Source: Caprella mutica
Lineage: Eukaryota; Arthropoda; Malacostraca; Amphipoda; Caprellidae
Assembly (NCBI GenBank): GCA_947561585.1
Contig: CANNZV010000520.1
Location: 62,001 to 126,000, forward strand
Reading direction: 5' to 3'
Length of the DNA stretch: 64,000 nucleotides
The position numbers and the translations under genes were made by a program. Shown piece by piece: positions 23,018 through 35,394 of the stretch. The notes beneath the pieces are model-generated. The model did no database searches. It was given only the letters and a program-made list of their open reading frames with translations, and was not told the DNA's origin. Position 1 is the first letter of the stretch; every line of letters begins with the position of its first letter.

Positions 23018-23520
23018 AAGTGTGAGGTGCACAGTCTGCTGTTCAGTGCGCACAGGGTGGTGATGTGCACAGTCTGTTGTACAGTGCGCATTGGGTGGTG
23101 ATGTGCACAGTCTGCTGTGCAGTGTGCACTAGGTAGTGATGTGCACAGTCTGCTGTGCAGTGTACACTATAGGTGGTGATGTGCACAGTCTGCTGTGCAG
23201 TGTGCACTAGGTGGTGATGTGCACAGTCTGCTGTGCAGTGTTCTCTGGGTGGTGATGTGCACAGTCTGCTGTGCAGTGTGCACCAGGTGGTGATGTGCAC
23301 AGTCTGCTGTACAGTGCGCACTAGGTGGTGATGTGCACAGTCTACTGTACAGTGCGCACTAGGTGGTGATGTGCACAGTCTGCTGTACAGTGCGCACTAG
23401 GTGGTGATGTGCACAGTCTGCTGTACAGTGCGCACTAGGTGGTGATGTGCACAGTCTGCTGTACAGTGTACACTAGGTGGTGATGTGCACAGTCTGCTGT
23501 ACAGTGCGCACTAGGTGGTT
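23018..23520 (+). repeat. 38-bp minisatellite
   Basis: About 13 copies beginning gatgtgcacagtctgctgta. It again leaves one long repeat-driven open frame on the minus strand (23043-23321), which I do not consider a gene. Confidence 0.95.
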
Positions 23521-23639
23521 ATCCTGCATTGCTTCTTTGCTCCTGTATCCATTTGAAAAACAATCCCTGTCTGCAACATAGAAACTCTCCCTGTACTATT
23601 GTGAAAAAAATAGCTACGACAACACTTAATAATTTGTTT

Positions 23640-24300
23640 CATATGTTAAAATAGACCAATTTATAAGCGAGGTGAGAGAGAGGAGATCTCAAATTATAGA
23701 CCTATATTGGTTATTAGCATTTTTTTCAAAGATATATGAAAAATGAAGTCTATGCTCAGGTTGAAGGTACTTAATTTGAAACTAAAGAACATTAATTGTA
23801 ATCATGCATTACTGTTTCATAGGAGGGCGTTATTCTTGTTATGAGTTCAATGAATCGTATGCATGATGTATTTGATAAGGAATATCAAGTGTTCTGCATG
23901 TTTTTGGAATTTGAAGTAGCTCTCGATTCTGTTTCTATCATGTATTTGTTAAAAAAAATTGAATCACACTGTAATAAGAATGGCGAACGATTCACTTCTC
24001 TCCTATTTAGCAAGACGTAGTAATTTACTGTACTAAACAAAGTGAAATCGTATGTTTGTTATCTAAAGTATTGTGTTCTACAAGGAAGTATACTGGGCAA
24101 CTATTATTTGTCATATTTTTTTATTTCTTCTGTTCGCTGATGATTCGACTGCTTCGTACATTATTCTTCGTGATGAATTTATCCAATCCAAAACAAAAGG
24201 TCAGAGTGTTAATCAGAGAACACTGGATAGGATTTGTTTGAATAGCTATTACAATAAAACAAAATATCTTGTATTTTCATGTAGCGAAATATGAATGTAC
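23640..24300 (+). pseudogene. LINE-type reverse transcriptase fossil
   Basis: Scattered but ordered RT motifs of non-LTR elements can be read in changing frames. SNYRPI lies at about 23690-23710, FLEFEVALDSVSIMYLLKKIE (motif A region, about 23900-23965; the usual Asp context is eroded), VLQGSILG at about 24070-24095 (motif B) and LFADDSTA at about 24130-24155 (motif C, FADD intact). Multiple frameshifts and stops separate them. The family resembles jockey-like RTs, but I cannot place it with certainty. Confidence 0.75.
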
Positions 24301-24479
24301 AATCAATCAATATATCAGGCAGCAAAAAGTTATTGTGTTAAAAGATACATAGGAGTAACTAATGATAGTATTCTCACGTTCTCTCACCTATTATAGCATT
24401 TTATCAAGACAATTTTGAGATCAATTTAGTTTATAATATTAATGTTATTATCCAATACTTAATTGAGTTTCACTTGATA

Positions 24480-24850
24480 TTAGCTACCGTTGTCAACTAT
24501 TCTAAGCATTTTTGACCATGTCCTGGCAATATATTACCGGAATTTCTTCCCACTCTTCCATGACAACTGTCTGTAGTAGGTGCAGCTCTGACTGATCTGT
24601 GTCTTTAGAATTTATCACCAATTTTTATTGGAATTCAAGTCTTGTGATTAGTGGGACCATTTTAAAACTTGATTTCTCAAATCTATGAGCCATTTCTGTA
24701 TTGTCCCCGCTGCATGTTTTGGATCAATGTCCTGGACGAACTGCCGATCATCAGAGAATCTTCTTCACAGACAATTTCAGGTTATTTCCAAAATTCTCTT
24801 GGAATTTGGTTGCATTAACACTTCCGCTGCTTATTTCTAATGTACAGTGT
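24480..24850 (-). pseudogene. Tc1-like transposase fossil (DD34E-type region)
   Basis: On the minus strand a decayed Tc1-type C-terminal half is readable: VQDIDPKHAAGTIQKWL corresponds to the second-Asp block, then KWSH, a stop, and SQDLNSNKNW where intact members have a catalytic Glu; here the position reads Lys. Downstream is a run of stops. Upstream (to about 24850) only faint similarity remains. No TIRs were found. Confidence 0.75.
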
Positions 24851-24900
24851 GTTATTTCTTTTGCATTTCTTTGACTTCCCACTAGGAATATTTGAAAAAA

Positions 24901-25450
24901 GAATTTAGAGGAAGTAAAGATATTTTCTAGAAGATATGGTTTGGTACTAATAATAATTCATGTATTACAAACCTATTTAAAACACAATTAATGATACTTC
25001 TAAAGACTATCTACAGAAAGTGTTAAAAATGACCGCCAGCCTCCCACAGGTACGTTTCGCAGAGCCTTCGCAAACCAGAAAAAATCTGCGAATACAAATT
25101 TGAAAAGGGTCTCCTACAGAAAAATATAAATTGTATCAGTTTTTTATGGTCAATGAGGAGTTCGAAAAACGTGAGTCTGTAGTTCGTAAGCAAATGATGG
25201 GCAAGAAGACCAAAAGGAGGAAATTGCTGAACATCCTTCTTAAATTATCCCTCCGGTAAGCAACACCAAATGTATTGGTCTTCATGTCAAATCTCCATAA
25301 GATATTAAAATATGACATGAAGCAAATATTTTTGCTGTGTGCTGTATGCACAAAACATCAATCATAGTGTGTGAAGCTGTTTGCTGCAAATTATGACGCA
25401 GCAACAATTGAGATGGTGACGAAGAAATGTAATGAAGCGCGTAAGACTAT
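24901..25450. other. No gene supported
   Basis: A few short open frames occur on both strands. A fragment ending at the hAT insertion site (about 25370-25458) continues in frame across the removed element at 26809 for about 20 codons, but without any recognisable motif. Confidence 0.4.
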
Positions 25451-25484
25451 GCCTAGAGCAGGGTTCCCAACCTTTTTCTTCCTA

Positions 25485-25595
25485 TGTACCCCTTAAACGT
25501 TTTGATATCTAACTATGTACCCCTCAAACGTTTTGGTATCTAACTATGTACCCCTTAAACGTTTTGATATCTAACTATGTACCCCTAAAAATTTT
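25485..25595 (+). repeat. 31-bp subterminal repeat of the hAT-type element
   Basis: About 3.5 copies of a unit starting atgtaccccttaaacgtttt. The gtacccc motif is echoed in reverse at the other end of the element (26740-26785), as expected for subterminal transposase-binding repeats. Confidence 0.8.
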
Positions 25596-25760
25596 TTAAA
25601 TAGATATGCAAGGTGAAATAACAAATTTCCATACAATTCTTAATATTCGTTTGTGAATTATGACTATACATTTCGTTTACGCCTCTAAATTAATGAGTTA
25701 TGGTGCATGACTGTACCAAACTAGACCAAGTGCAATACTCGTTAGAATAATTTTAATTAT

Positions 25761-26579
25761 AGTGGTTGGCAACCAGCGGACCAGTACCAGTCCGCGGGAC
25801 AATTGGTACTTGGTACTGGGGCGCAGAAAAGTATTAAATAATAAATGAATGAAAATGTGTGACCTGACATAAATAGACAATATAAGTTGGTAGGCAAATT
25901 CAAATTTTCTAAGCCAAATATCTGTAAAATGATTATATAATCGGTGATGATTATAACAATCAGGGGGATATTGATTAAGAGCTTTATATAGTGTCCTGTC
26001 TGAGGACCCAGTGAAATTATATCACCCTACTCTACCCTTCGTGACAAGTTCCAAACATGTTTACACCTGACTTCTCACTGTTTCATTATTATATATTCGT
26101 ACTTTTTCGGTCACCTGTGAAATCAGCACCCAAAGTTCCCTCCTTTACAATTTGCACCTAACTGATTCCATTCCTGTAAAATCCGCACCCCAATGATTTC
26201 ACTCCTGTACAATTTGCATCCCAATGATTTCACTCCTGTACAATCCACACCCCAAGATTTTATTAGTGTACAATCCGCATCCCAATGATTTCACGTTTAT
26301 ACAAGCTGCACCCCAATAATTACACACCGGAATCTATACAGGCGTACCTGATCATGTTTTTTTTTGTGTACCACCCGATTGTTATTTTGAAAGGAGTAAT
26401 TGAATACAGGATTATATATATTAAGCTCGTTATGTTATCATACGAAAGCAGTAGCTACTTAAAGAGAACTAAATTTTTGACCTACCGAATATGTACTATT
26501 AACTCCACCCGTCTCACCGGGTCGCGAGTATAAAGTTGAACATTTACCGGTCCTGGACTATAAAAAGGTAGCCAACCAC
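25761..26579. mobile_element. Possible nested hAT-like element
   Basis: The left end agtggttggcaaccagcgga is matched in reverse by the right end (gtggttggctaccttttta, then gtccaggaccgg). These ends have the look of other hAT termini. No duplicated target is visible, so the nesting is inferred only from the TIR pair. Confidence 0.5.
26111..26335 (+). repeat. About 31-bp minisatellite inside the hAT-type element
   Basis: Six to seven imperfect units with the core ccaatgatttcactcctgta followed by caatttgcatc. Confidence 0.8.
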
Positions 26580-26808
26580 AGAGTTAGATCGACTCTTTTT
26601 CCAAATACTTTACCAAGACTGATCATAAGGTGTTTAGTAGTGGACAAATTATGACTTTTGGAATAAATTTATATTGATGTGAATGTTACTTTGAAAAAAT
26701 TATGATATTAAACTTATTTTTTTACTGAAACCTCAAATGTACCCCTGAGATAAGCAAATGTACCCCCAGGGGTACATGTACCCCAGGTTGGGAAACCCCA
26801 GCCTAGAG

Positions 26809-27262
26809 GATGCCGGCGATCATTTTCAACACCTTTTCAAGTATTTTTTATTGTTTTTCAAATAAGTGTATAATGTATGAATTGTTAATAACAGACCACA
26901 TGTCCAAGAAAATCTATTTGTTTCCGTTAAATTCTTATTTGTAATATTCTTAGTGGGTAGTCAAAGTGTTGCAAAAACAACCCTGAATATACGCTTTCTC
27001 AACCTTGCTTCTAACTAGGCAAGATGTTCTTCGTTTCTGATGCAGAACTGTCGATGCGCAGACATGGCTTACACGGAAGAACTAAAGGAACCGAATGGGA
27101 AGAGATTTTCGAAATAGTTTGTATAAAATATAAATGATTATTCATGTTTCAAAATGTTCCAACCAATCACCAATTTTGAAAACCATTAAAAATTTGTGTT
27201 TACATTTTATGAGACAGATCAGAGCAAGACGCCCCCTCAAACGTACACCAATTAAAGACTCT
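26809..27262. other. No gene supported
   Basis: One 37-codon frame (27024-27137) starts at an ATG but has no recognisable motif. The rest is unassigned. Confidence 0.4.
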
Positions 27263-27940
27263 ATAGTGCCAAAGATATTATACTACAATAAGATACACTA
27301 TTCTCGACAATTTCTATTTTCTCTGCCACCTGGTTTCGAAAGCGGGAACTAGAATTGAAATATAGTAGGGATAATCGAGTTATGTTGTTTGCGTGACGTC
27401 AGAACAGCACCACTCTAAAATCATATTTAAGAAAATTGAAGACTCAACATTTGGAAACTGTTTATTTTTTTTTCATCATAAGAAACAGTGATGAATCCAT
27501 CTATGTTATTCACACTGCTTAACCTTAATTTTCTATTTATGCGTGTTGCCTTGTTAACGTCACAGTCACAAATCACTCCGATTTGTGACAACAGCTCACA
27601 AAGCTTTACTCTTCAATTCAATACCTACCCTACTAGGAATACCAATATTGATAGGTTGCGATTTGTAAAGCAAGGGAACAAATTTAAGGAGAAAATTAGG
27701 GGTTTAGCAGGATAAATAATTTATTTAATATTTATTTATTTATTATATTATGCAAATTAATAACTTTTTTTGTTACAAATTTACCATCTTCAATTGTTTT
27801 AATTATGATTTAAAGTGTCATATCTCGATTGTCCTTACTATATTTCAATTCTAGTTTCCGCTTTTGAAACCAGATGGCTCTTTAAACCAGAAATTGGCGA
27901 TAGTAGTGTATCTTACTGTAGTATAATATCTTTGCTAGTG
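27263..27940. mobile_element. MITE with about 120-bp TIRs
   Basis: The left arm about 27263-27385 (aaagatattatactac, then gaactagaattgaaatatag) is matched in inverse at about 27820-27940. Each arm carries a block with tggtttc and gaaagcgg or aaaagcgg. The central 430 bp has one 75-codon frame (27488-27715) without motifs; I do not treat it as a gene. Confidence 0.7.
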
Positions 27941-28454
27941 CCATGAAGGAGTGATAAAAAATTTCTGTCAAATATTGCCAGGACCTGTTCAAAATTACAG
28001 GAATAGTCTAACAGCGATAATAATATTAGTGATAAAAGAGTCTCAATGATATAATAACCATTCATTTTAGGTCTGTCAAATGCTTCTTTCACTTCCAATT
28101 TTTAGAAAGGATCAATAAATCGTATATTATTGAAAAATGTTAAGTTTTCATTATTTCTAACTATTTACTCTTTCGAAGTTTATAAAATTTCTACTTTTAA
28201 AAATTAATTCCTGTCGTAAAGGGTTAAAATATTATTTTATAATTTTGTTTGGCTTGTATTTTACCAAAATGCTGAAAAATTAACATTTAGGTTCTGTTCA
28301 TATAATTGTTTCACGCCACAGTATGTTCAAAATTGTTACCATGAAACCCTGCACACGATCCTGATATCTAGAACTACATTGTTAGTAACACAAATCAGCA
28401 TAGCTATAGCCACTCTACTCGATACGCCAAAAATATACGGAGTAACATAATCAT
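27941..28454. other. No gene seen
   Basis: AT-rich and unassigned. Confidence 0.4.
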
Positions 28455-28842
28455 CTTTTCGGAAAAGTAGTTCTTAATTAAGTAGGTGACTGGGTACATA
28501 GAATAGTTAAGGTACTACATTATCACATCGCCATTTGTTTCTGTAAAAAGCACTATGCCAGATCAAAAATATCTCACTAAAAAGAAGCTCTAGTTACATC
28601 ACACTGTGCCGGAGAGTAGTATGTATATTTCGCTATTGCAGAAAAACTTTCAAATGCGAGAATGACTGTCTGGAAATAATTGAAGCGTTTCAATGAGAGA
28701 GGTGATTTGTCTGATTGTCCGAGGAATGTCAGACCTCTCTCTCTCACTCTCTCTCTAAACCAACGATCAAACGCATTCGAGAGAACATTAGGAGAAACCT
28801 GAAAAGACTGATTTGGTAGCTATAGCGAAGACAGCTACGAAT
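28455..28842 (+). pseudogene. Mariner fossil, 5-prime half, second copy
   Basis: This aligns with 12210-12560 of the DD37D mariner: taagtaggtgactgggtac matches taagtaggtgatagggtttg, and the helix-turn-helix block gaagcgtttcaatgagagag is nearly identical. It has an early stop, indels and a (ct)n insertion at about 28731-28758. Similarity ends at gaagacagct, which corresponds to 12546-12555, and from there the 20-bp satellite begins. The catalytic half and right TIR are absent. Confidence 0.85.
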
Positions 28843-29860
28843 GAAGCTAATGTATAACTAGTGAAGCTAATATATAACTAGTGAAGCTAATGTATAACTA
28901 GTGAAGCTAGTATATAACTAGTGAAGCTAATGTATAACTAGTGAAGCTAATATATAACTAGTGAAGCTAATGTATAACTAGTGAAGCTAGTATATAACTA
29001 GTGAAGCTAATGTATAACTAGTGAAGCTAATATATAACTAGCGAAGCTAATGTATAACTAGTGAAGCTAATATATAACTAGTGAAGCTAATGTATAACTA
29101 GTGAAGCTAATATATAACTAGTGAAGCTAATGTAAAACTAGTGAAGCTAATATATAACTAGTGAAGCTAATGTATAACTAGTGAAGCTAATATATAACTA
29201 GTGAAGCTAATGTATAACTAGTGAAGCTAATGTATAACTAGTGAAGCTAATATATAACTAGTGAAGCTAATGTATAACTAGTGAAGCTAATATATAACTA
29301 GTGAAGCTAATGTATAACTAGTGAAGCTAGTATATAACTAGTGAAGCTAATGTATAACTATTGATGCTAATATATAACTAGTGAAGCTAGTATATAACTA
29401 GTGAAGCTAGTATATAACTAGTGAGACTAATATATAACTAGTGAAGCTAATGTATAACTAGTGAAGCTAGTATATAACTAGTGAAGCTAGTATATAACTA
29501 GTGAAGCAAGTATATAACTAGTGAGACTAATATATAACTAGTGAAGCTAGTATATAACTAGTGAAGCTAATGTATAACTAGTGACGCTAATATATAACTC
29601 GTGAAGCTAATATATAACTAGTGAAACTAGTATATATCTAGTGAGGCTATTATATAACTAGTGAAGCTAATATATAACTAGTGAGACTAATATATAACTA
29701 GTGAAGCTAATGTATAACTAGTGAAGCTAATGTATAACTAGTAAAGCTAGTATATAACTAGTGAAGCTAGTATATAACTAGTGAAGCTAGTATATAACTA
29801 GTGAAGCTAATATATAACTAGTGAAGCTAATTTATAACTAGTGAAGTTAGGATATAACTA
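28841..29860 (+). repeat. 20-bp satellite, subfamily 1 (gtgaagctaatatataacta)
   Basis: About 51 units, strictly 20 bp, alternating in places between aatgtataac and aatatataac (a 40-bp dimer). Each unit carries ctagtg. It starts exactly where the mariner fossil stops. Confidence 0.97.
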
Positions 29861-30783
29861 GTAAAGCTAATTTATGACTAATGAAGTTAGGATATAACTA
29901 ATGATGCTAGAATATAACTAATGAAGTTAGGATATAACTAGTGATGCTAGTATATAACTAATGAAGTTAGGATATAACTAGTGATGCTAGTATATAACTA
30001 ATGAAGTTAGGATATAACTAATGATGCTAGAATATAACTAATGAAGTTAGGATATAACTAGTGATGCTAGTATATAACTAATGAAGTTAGGATATAACTA
30101 GTGATGCTAGTATATAACTAATGAAGTTAGGATATAACTAGTGATGCTAGTATATAACTAATGAAGTTAGGATATAACTAATGATGCTAGAATATAACAA
30201 ATGAAGTTTGGATATAACTAGTGATGCTAGTATATAACTAATGAAGTTAGGATATAACTAGTGATGCTAGTATATAACTAATGAAGTTAGGATATAACTA
30301 GTGATGCTAGTATATAACTAATGAAGTTAGGATATAACTAGTGATGCTAGTATATAACTAATGAAGTTAGGATATAACTAGTGATGCTAGTATATAACTA
30401 ATTAAGTTAGGATATAACTAGTGATGCTAGTATATAACTAATGAAGTTAGGATATAACTAATGATGCTAGAATATAACTAATGAAGTTTGGATATAACTA
30501 GTGATGCTAGTATATAACTAATGAAGTTAGGATATAACTAGTGATGCTAGTATATAACTAATGAAGTTAGGATATAACTAGTGATGCTAGTATATAACTA
30601 ATGAAGTTAGGATATAACTAGTGATGCTAGTATATAACTAATGAAGTTAGGATATAACTAGTGATGCTAGTATATAACTAATGAAGTTAGGATATAACTA
30701 GTGATGCTAGTATATAACTAATGAAGTTAGGATATAACTAGTGATGCTAGTATATAACTAATGAAGTTAGGATATAACTATAG
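29861..30783 (+). repeat. 20-bp satellite, subfamily 2 in 40-bp dimers
   Basis: This continues the same 20-bp phase, but with alternating units gtgatgctagtatataacta and atgaagttaggatataacta. Most of this half is therefore a homogeneous 40-bp higher-order repeat, about 23 dimers. Confidence 0.97.
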
Positions 30784-30851
30784 TAGGGTGGAGTGTCTTT
30801 TTTTCAACTGTGTTGAGTTCGTTCTGGTACTAGTTGCCACTTTATGATAAA

Positions 30852-31445
30852 CTAGATTACGTGCACTCGGTAGAGTGCAAACCTTCACCGCAACTTTGAC
30901 CCGTGTTCTCCTAAAATCTGGTAAACTGGTAACTGGATAATAACCAATCGTCCCACCAAGTTTCATGCAATATCGTTCAAAATTTTTTGAGTTATTGAGT
31001 TAGAAATGACCTTGACCTTTGACTGGATCGCTCATAAAATTCTACTAGATGGTTCCTGGACATTGACCAATTGTACCACCAAATTTAAGACAATTTGGTA
31101 GAATACTTTTTGAGTCATTGATTTATAAGTGGCCTTGACCTTGATCCTTGACCTTTGACCCGATCTCTCCCAAAATTTAAGAAAAGGGTTCCTATTTATT
31201 GACAAATCGTCCCACCAAGTTTCATGCAATATGGTTTAACACTTTTTGAGTTATAAATGACCATGACCTTGACCTTTGACCTGGTCGCTCCCAAAACTCT
31301 ACCAGAAGGTCAATAGACAATGACTAATCGTTTCGCCAAATTTAAGGGAATTTGGTTGTACACTTTTTCAGTTATGCGAATAACAAGATGATAAATAAAT
31401 AAATGCCGTGTAAAATATGACCCTTCTGCATTCTGCGAATGTAAC
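30852..31445 (-). mobile_element. Helitron-like non-autonomous element, copy A
   Basis: Read on the minus strand it ends in the perfect hairpin gcactctaccgagtgc (30863-30878), a 7-nt spacer and CTAG (30852-30855), followed by T, the 3-prime signature of Helitrons. The body is four to five degenerate units of about 120-140 bp, each with gaccttgacctttgacc and caccaagtttcatgcaat-like blocks. The other end is shared with copy B (33578). No Rep or helicase coding. Short frames in it come from the repeats. Confidence 0.65.
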
Positions 31446-31446
31446 A

Positions 31447-32977
31447 AGGTGTGAAAAATCTTAGATCCCCAGACCAATTTAATCACCAAAATATTGGAAA
31501 ATATCGATTTCTTTACACCTTTTGATTTTCTACTTGTCTTTATATTTTCTATCTATATATTGTAATAGTTAAATTATAATGATTATTGTTTTTTGTAACT
31601 AACTTTCGGGTCTCACAGTTTTGTTTATCATCTTCTTTCGCCTCAATTGAGTTAATTATTTGCAATAAAATGTCATAATTTAATAATATTATAGGCACAC
31701 AACAGTAGAGCTTTCTGTTTATTCACTTGGAATTTATTAATAATTTTGAATAATTAATGAGAGAACTCACCAGGAGAAGGTGGTTATACATCGAGTTAGG
31801 CCCTAATCCTTCCTACCTTTGCTGGGTGACCTTAATTATTATTGTAAAATCTGTGGAAAGTATGAAAATCCTTCTGTGTTTTGAAGTTTGGTATTCTGTT
31901 TCTTTTATCTATCCTTGAACGGATCAGTCTGTCCAGTTCCTCTTCATATAAAACTTCTACAAATGTAGTCTTCACTAGCTTTACCATTCGCTCAACTGCT
32001 TGTTTATGGGTTTGTAAATCAGACGTATCCAGTTGTTACCATAAGTTGCAGGCTCTCAGAACTGATTTCCATGGTTAGGGGGGAGGGGATGTGGCTCTTT
32101 CAGATTGCATCGCTGCCAATCTGTCATATATTTTCACTAGTATATTTAGCAGATGAACATTCTTAAATCTTAATATAAAATCTACTCTCTCTCTCTCTTG
32201 CCTTCAAAATCCTTCTCAATCCCAATTCTCTACTTACTGGTGAATCGTCTGTTAATTACTATGCCGAGGAACAGATTTTCTGGGTGGCAGTAATAACTAT
32301 ATTGTGCTGTAATACTTTATTCATCATCTTTCGATATTTCTAAGATATAAATCGTGACAACTTCACTATAATCTAAACAAATGTTTTGACCCATCATAGA
32401 CCGACGGATCTTTTCTAATTGCAAACCAAATGGATAGTAATAATAATCCAGCACTCGGTGTTCTTCCCAGGACTATTTGAAGCCATTCAAATGGGCTCTG
32501 CAACTACCGGAAGAAGCAGCTCGGCATCTCCTAAATAATATTTTTGATATGTAATATTACTAAGATTTCCGTAGTCCATATAATTAATTAAGGTCACCCA
32601 GCAAAGGTAGGAAGGATTAGGGCCTAACTCGATATACAACCACCTTCTCCTGGTGAGTTCTCTCATTAGTTATTTAAAATTATTAATAAATTCCAAGTGA
32701 ATAAACAGAAAGCTCTACTGTTGTGTGCCTATAATATTATTAAATTATGACATTTTATTGCAAATTAATTAACTCAATTGAGGCGGAAGAAGATGATAAA
32801 CAAAACTGTGAGACCCGAAAGTTAGTTACAAAAAACAATAATCATTATAATTTAACAATTACAATATATAGATAGAAAATATAAAGACGAGTAGAAAATC
32901 AAAAGGTGTAAATAAATCGATATTTTCCAATATTTTGGTGATTAAATTGGTCTTGGGATCTAAGATTTTTCACACCT
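31447..32977. mobile_element. 1.5-kb element with about 390-bp terminal inverted repeats
   Basis: The arms 31447-31838 and 32584-32977 are near-identical reverse complements with few mismatches and short indels; the outer end is aggtgtgaaaaatcttagat. The 745-bp centre has no transposase motif; one 65-codon frame at 31881-32078 looks random. It sits beside Helitron-like copy A and may have inserted at its end. A TSD is not evident. The superfamily is unknown. Confidence 0.85.
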
Positions 32978-33058
32978 AATTTCCTCATAAAATGAAAACT
33001 TTTTTCACTATTGATGGTAATAGTGAATTTTTTTTTCACTAGTGAGGGTAATATATAA

Positions 33059-33578
33059 CTAGATTACGTGCAATTGGTAGGCTGCATACCTTCGCCGCCA
33101 CTTATATAAGTGACCTTGACCATCAAATATTAATGGAGTTATGAATGAATTTGATCTCAACCTTAGACCTGTTCGCTCCCAAAATGTAATAAACTGATTT
33201 TTGGATAATGACCAAGTTTCATGCAATTTGGTTGAAAACTTTTTGAGTCATTGAGTCATAAATGACCTTGACCTTTATCTTTGACCGAATTGTCCACAAA
33301 GTTCTACCAGATGGTTCCTGGACATTGACAAGTTGCCCCATCAAATTCCAGGCAATTCGGGTAAATAATTATGAGTTATTGAGTTATAAATGGCCTTGAC
33401 CATTATCTTTGACCTTTCTCCCGATCGCTCCCAAAATTGAACTAAATGGTTCTTGGACAAAGACCGATCGTCCCACCAAGTTTTAGGCAATTTGGTTTAA
33501 TAATTTTTGAATTAAGCGAATATCAATATGATAAATAAATAAATAAAATATAACCTTCAGCACTCTGTAAAGGTAATT
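33059..33578 (-). mobile_element. Helitron-like non-autonomous element, copy B
   Basis: Same body and same orientation as copy A, with CTAG at 33059-33062 and a weaker hairpin behind it. The far end (caccttcagcactctg-like at 33553-33575) aligns with the far end of copy A (31422-31445). It runs directly into the next 20-bp satellite, whose first CTAG is at 33580. Confidence 0.6.
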
Positions 33579-35268
33579 AACTAGTTAGGCTAACACATAA
33601 CTAGTGAGGCTAACACATAACTAGTGAGGCTAACACATAACTAGTGAGGCTAACACATAACTAGTGAGGCTAACACATAACTAGTGAGGCTAACACATAA
33701 CTAGTGAGGCTAACACATAACTAGTGAGGCTAACACATAACTAGTGAGGCTAACACATAACTAGTGAGGCTAACACATAACTAGTGAGGCTAACACATAA
33801 CTAGTGAGGCTAACACATAACTAGTGAGGCTAACACATAACTAGTTAGGCTAACACATAACTAGTGAGGCTAACACATAACTAGTGAGGCTAACACATAA
33901 CTAGTGAGGCTAACACATAACTAGTGAGGCTAACACATAACTAGTGAGGCTAACACATAACTAGTGAGGCTAACACATAACTAGTGAGGCTAACACATAA
34001 CTAGTGAGGCTAACACATAACTAGTTAGGCTAACACATAACTAGTGAGGCTAACACATAACTAGTGAGGCTAACACATAACTAGTGAGGCTAACACATAA
34101 CTAGTGAGGCTAACACATAACTAGTTAGGCTAACACATAACTAGTGAGGCTAACACATAACTAGTGAGGCTAACACATAACTAGTGAGGCTAACACATAA
34201 CTAGTGAGGCTAACACATAACTAGTGAGGCTAACACATAACTAGTGAGGCTAACACATAACTAGTGAGGCTAACACATAACTAGTTAGGCTAACACATAA
34301 CTAGTGAGGCTAACACATAACTAGTGAGGCTAACACATAACTAGTTAGGCTAACACATAACTAGTGAGGCTAACACATATCTAGTGAGGCTAACACATAA
34401 CTAGTGAGGCTAACACATAACTAGTGAGGCTAACACATAACTAGTGAGGCTAACACATAACTAGTTAGGCTAACACATAACTAGTGAGGCTAACACATAA
34501 CTAGTGAGGCTAACACATAACTAGTTAGGCTAACACATAACTAGTGAGGCTAACACATAACTAGTGAGGCTAACACATAACTAGTGAGGCTAACACATAA
34601 CTAGTTAGGCTAAAACATAACTAGTGAGGCTAACACATAACTAGTGAGGCTAACACATAACTAGTGAGGCTAACACATAACTAGTGAGGCTAACACATAA
34701 CTAGTGAGGCTAACACATAACTAGTTAGGCTAACACATAACTAGTGAGGCTAACACATAACTAGTGAGGCTAACACATAACTAGTGAAGCAAACACATAA
34801 CTAGTTAGGCTAACACATAACTAGTTAGGCTAACACATAACTAGTGAGGCTAACACATAACTAGTGAGGCTAACACGTAACTAGTGAAGCAAACACATAA
34901 CTAGTGAAGCAAACACATAACTAGTGAGGCTAACACATAACTAGTGAGGCTGACACATAACTAGTTAGGCTAACACATAACTAGTGAGACTAACACATAA
35001 CTAGTGAAGCAAACACATAACTAGTTAGGCTAACACATAACTAGTTAGGCTAACACATAACTAGTTAGGCTAACACATAACTAGTTAGGCTAACACATAA
35101 CTAGTGAGGCTAACACATAACTAGTGAAGCAAAATATAACTAGTGAAGAAAACACATAACTAGTTAGGCTAACACATAACTAGTTAGGCTAACACATAAC
35201 TAGTTAGGCTAACGCATAACTAGTGAGGCTAACACATAACTAGTGAGAATAACACATAACTAGTGAGG
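33579..35268 (+). repeat. 20-bp satellite (ctagtgaggctaacacataa)
   Basis: About 84 units, most of them identical, with ctagttaggc and gaagcaaaca variants enriched towards the right end. High homogeneity over the left 1.2 kb implies recent expansion. Confidence 0.98.
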
Positions 35269-35394
35269 TAATTATCAAATTATGTGGCTGTTACATCTTA
35301 GATATCATTATTTAGGCCAATAGCTTTGGTACATTTTCTTCTAAAAATTTTTAATGTGATTTATCAATTCATTCCATAATTTACATCATTTCTA

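Larger units (their letters stand above)
25459..26800. mobile_element. hAT-type non-autonomous element, 8-bp TSD
   Basis: Flanked by a perfect 8-bp direct repeat gcctagag (25451-25458 and 26801-26808). The TIRs begin cagggttcccaacctttttc on the left and tggggtttcccaacctgggg in reverse on the right. The 8-bp TSD and CAGGGTTCCCAACC-type ends are typical of hAT elements. Subterminal gtacccc motifs repeat at both ends. The interior has no transposase but carries a nested TIR pair and two small minisatellites. Confidence 0.88.

Noticed and set aside
22216..23321. Open frames of 92-134 codons on the minus strand (MHTIQS-type and TADCAHH-type repeats)
   Set aside because: Products of the 31-bp and 38-bp minisatellites; all frames look alike and no independent coding signal exists.
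33579..35268. CRISPR-like regular array
   Set aside because: The units are directly contiguous with no unique spacers, and the context is eukaryotic.
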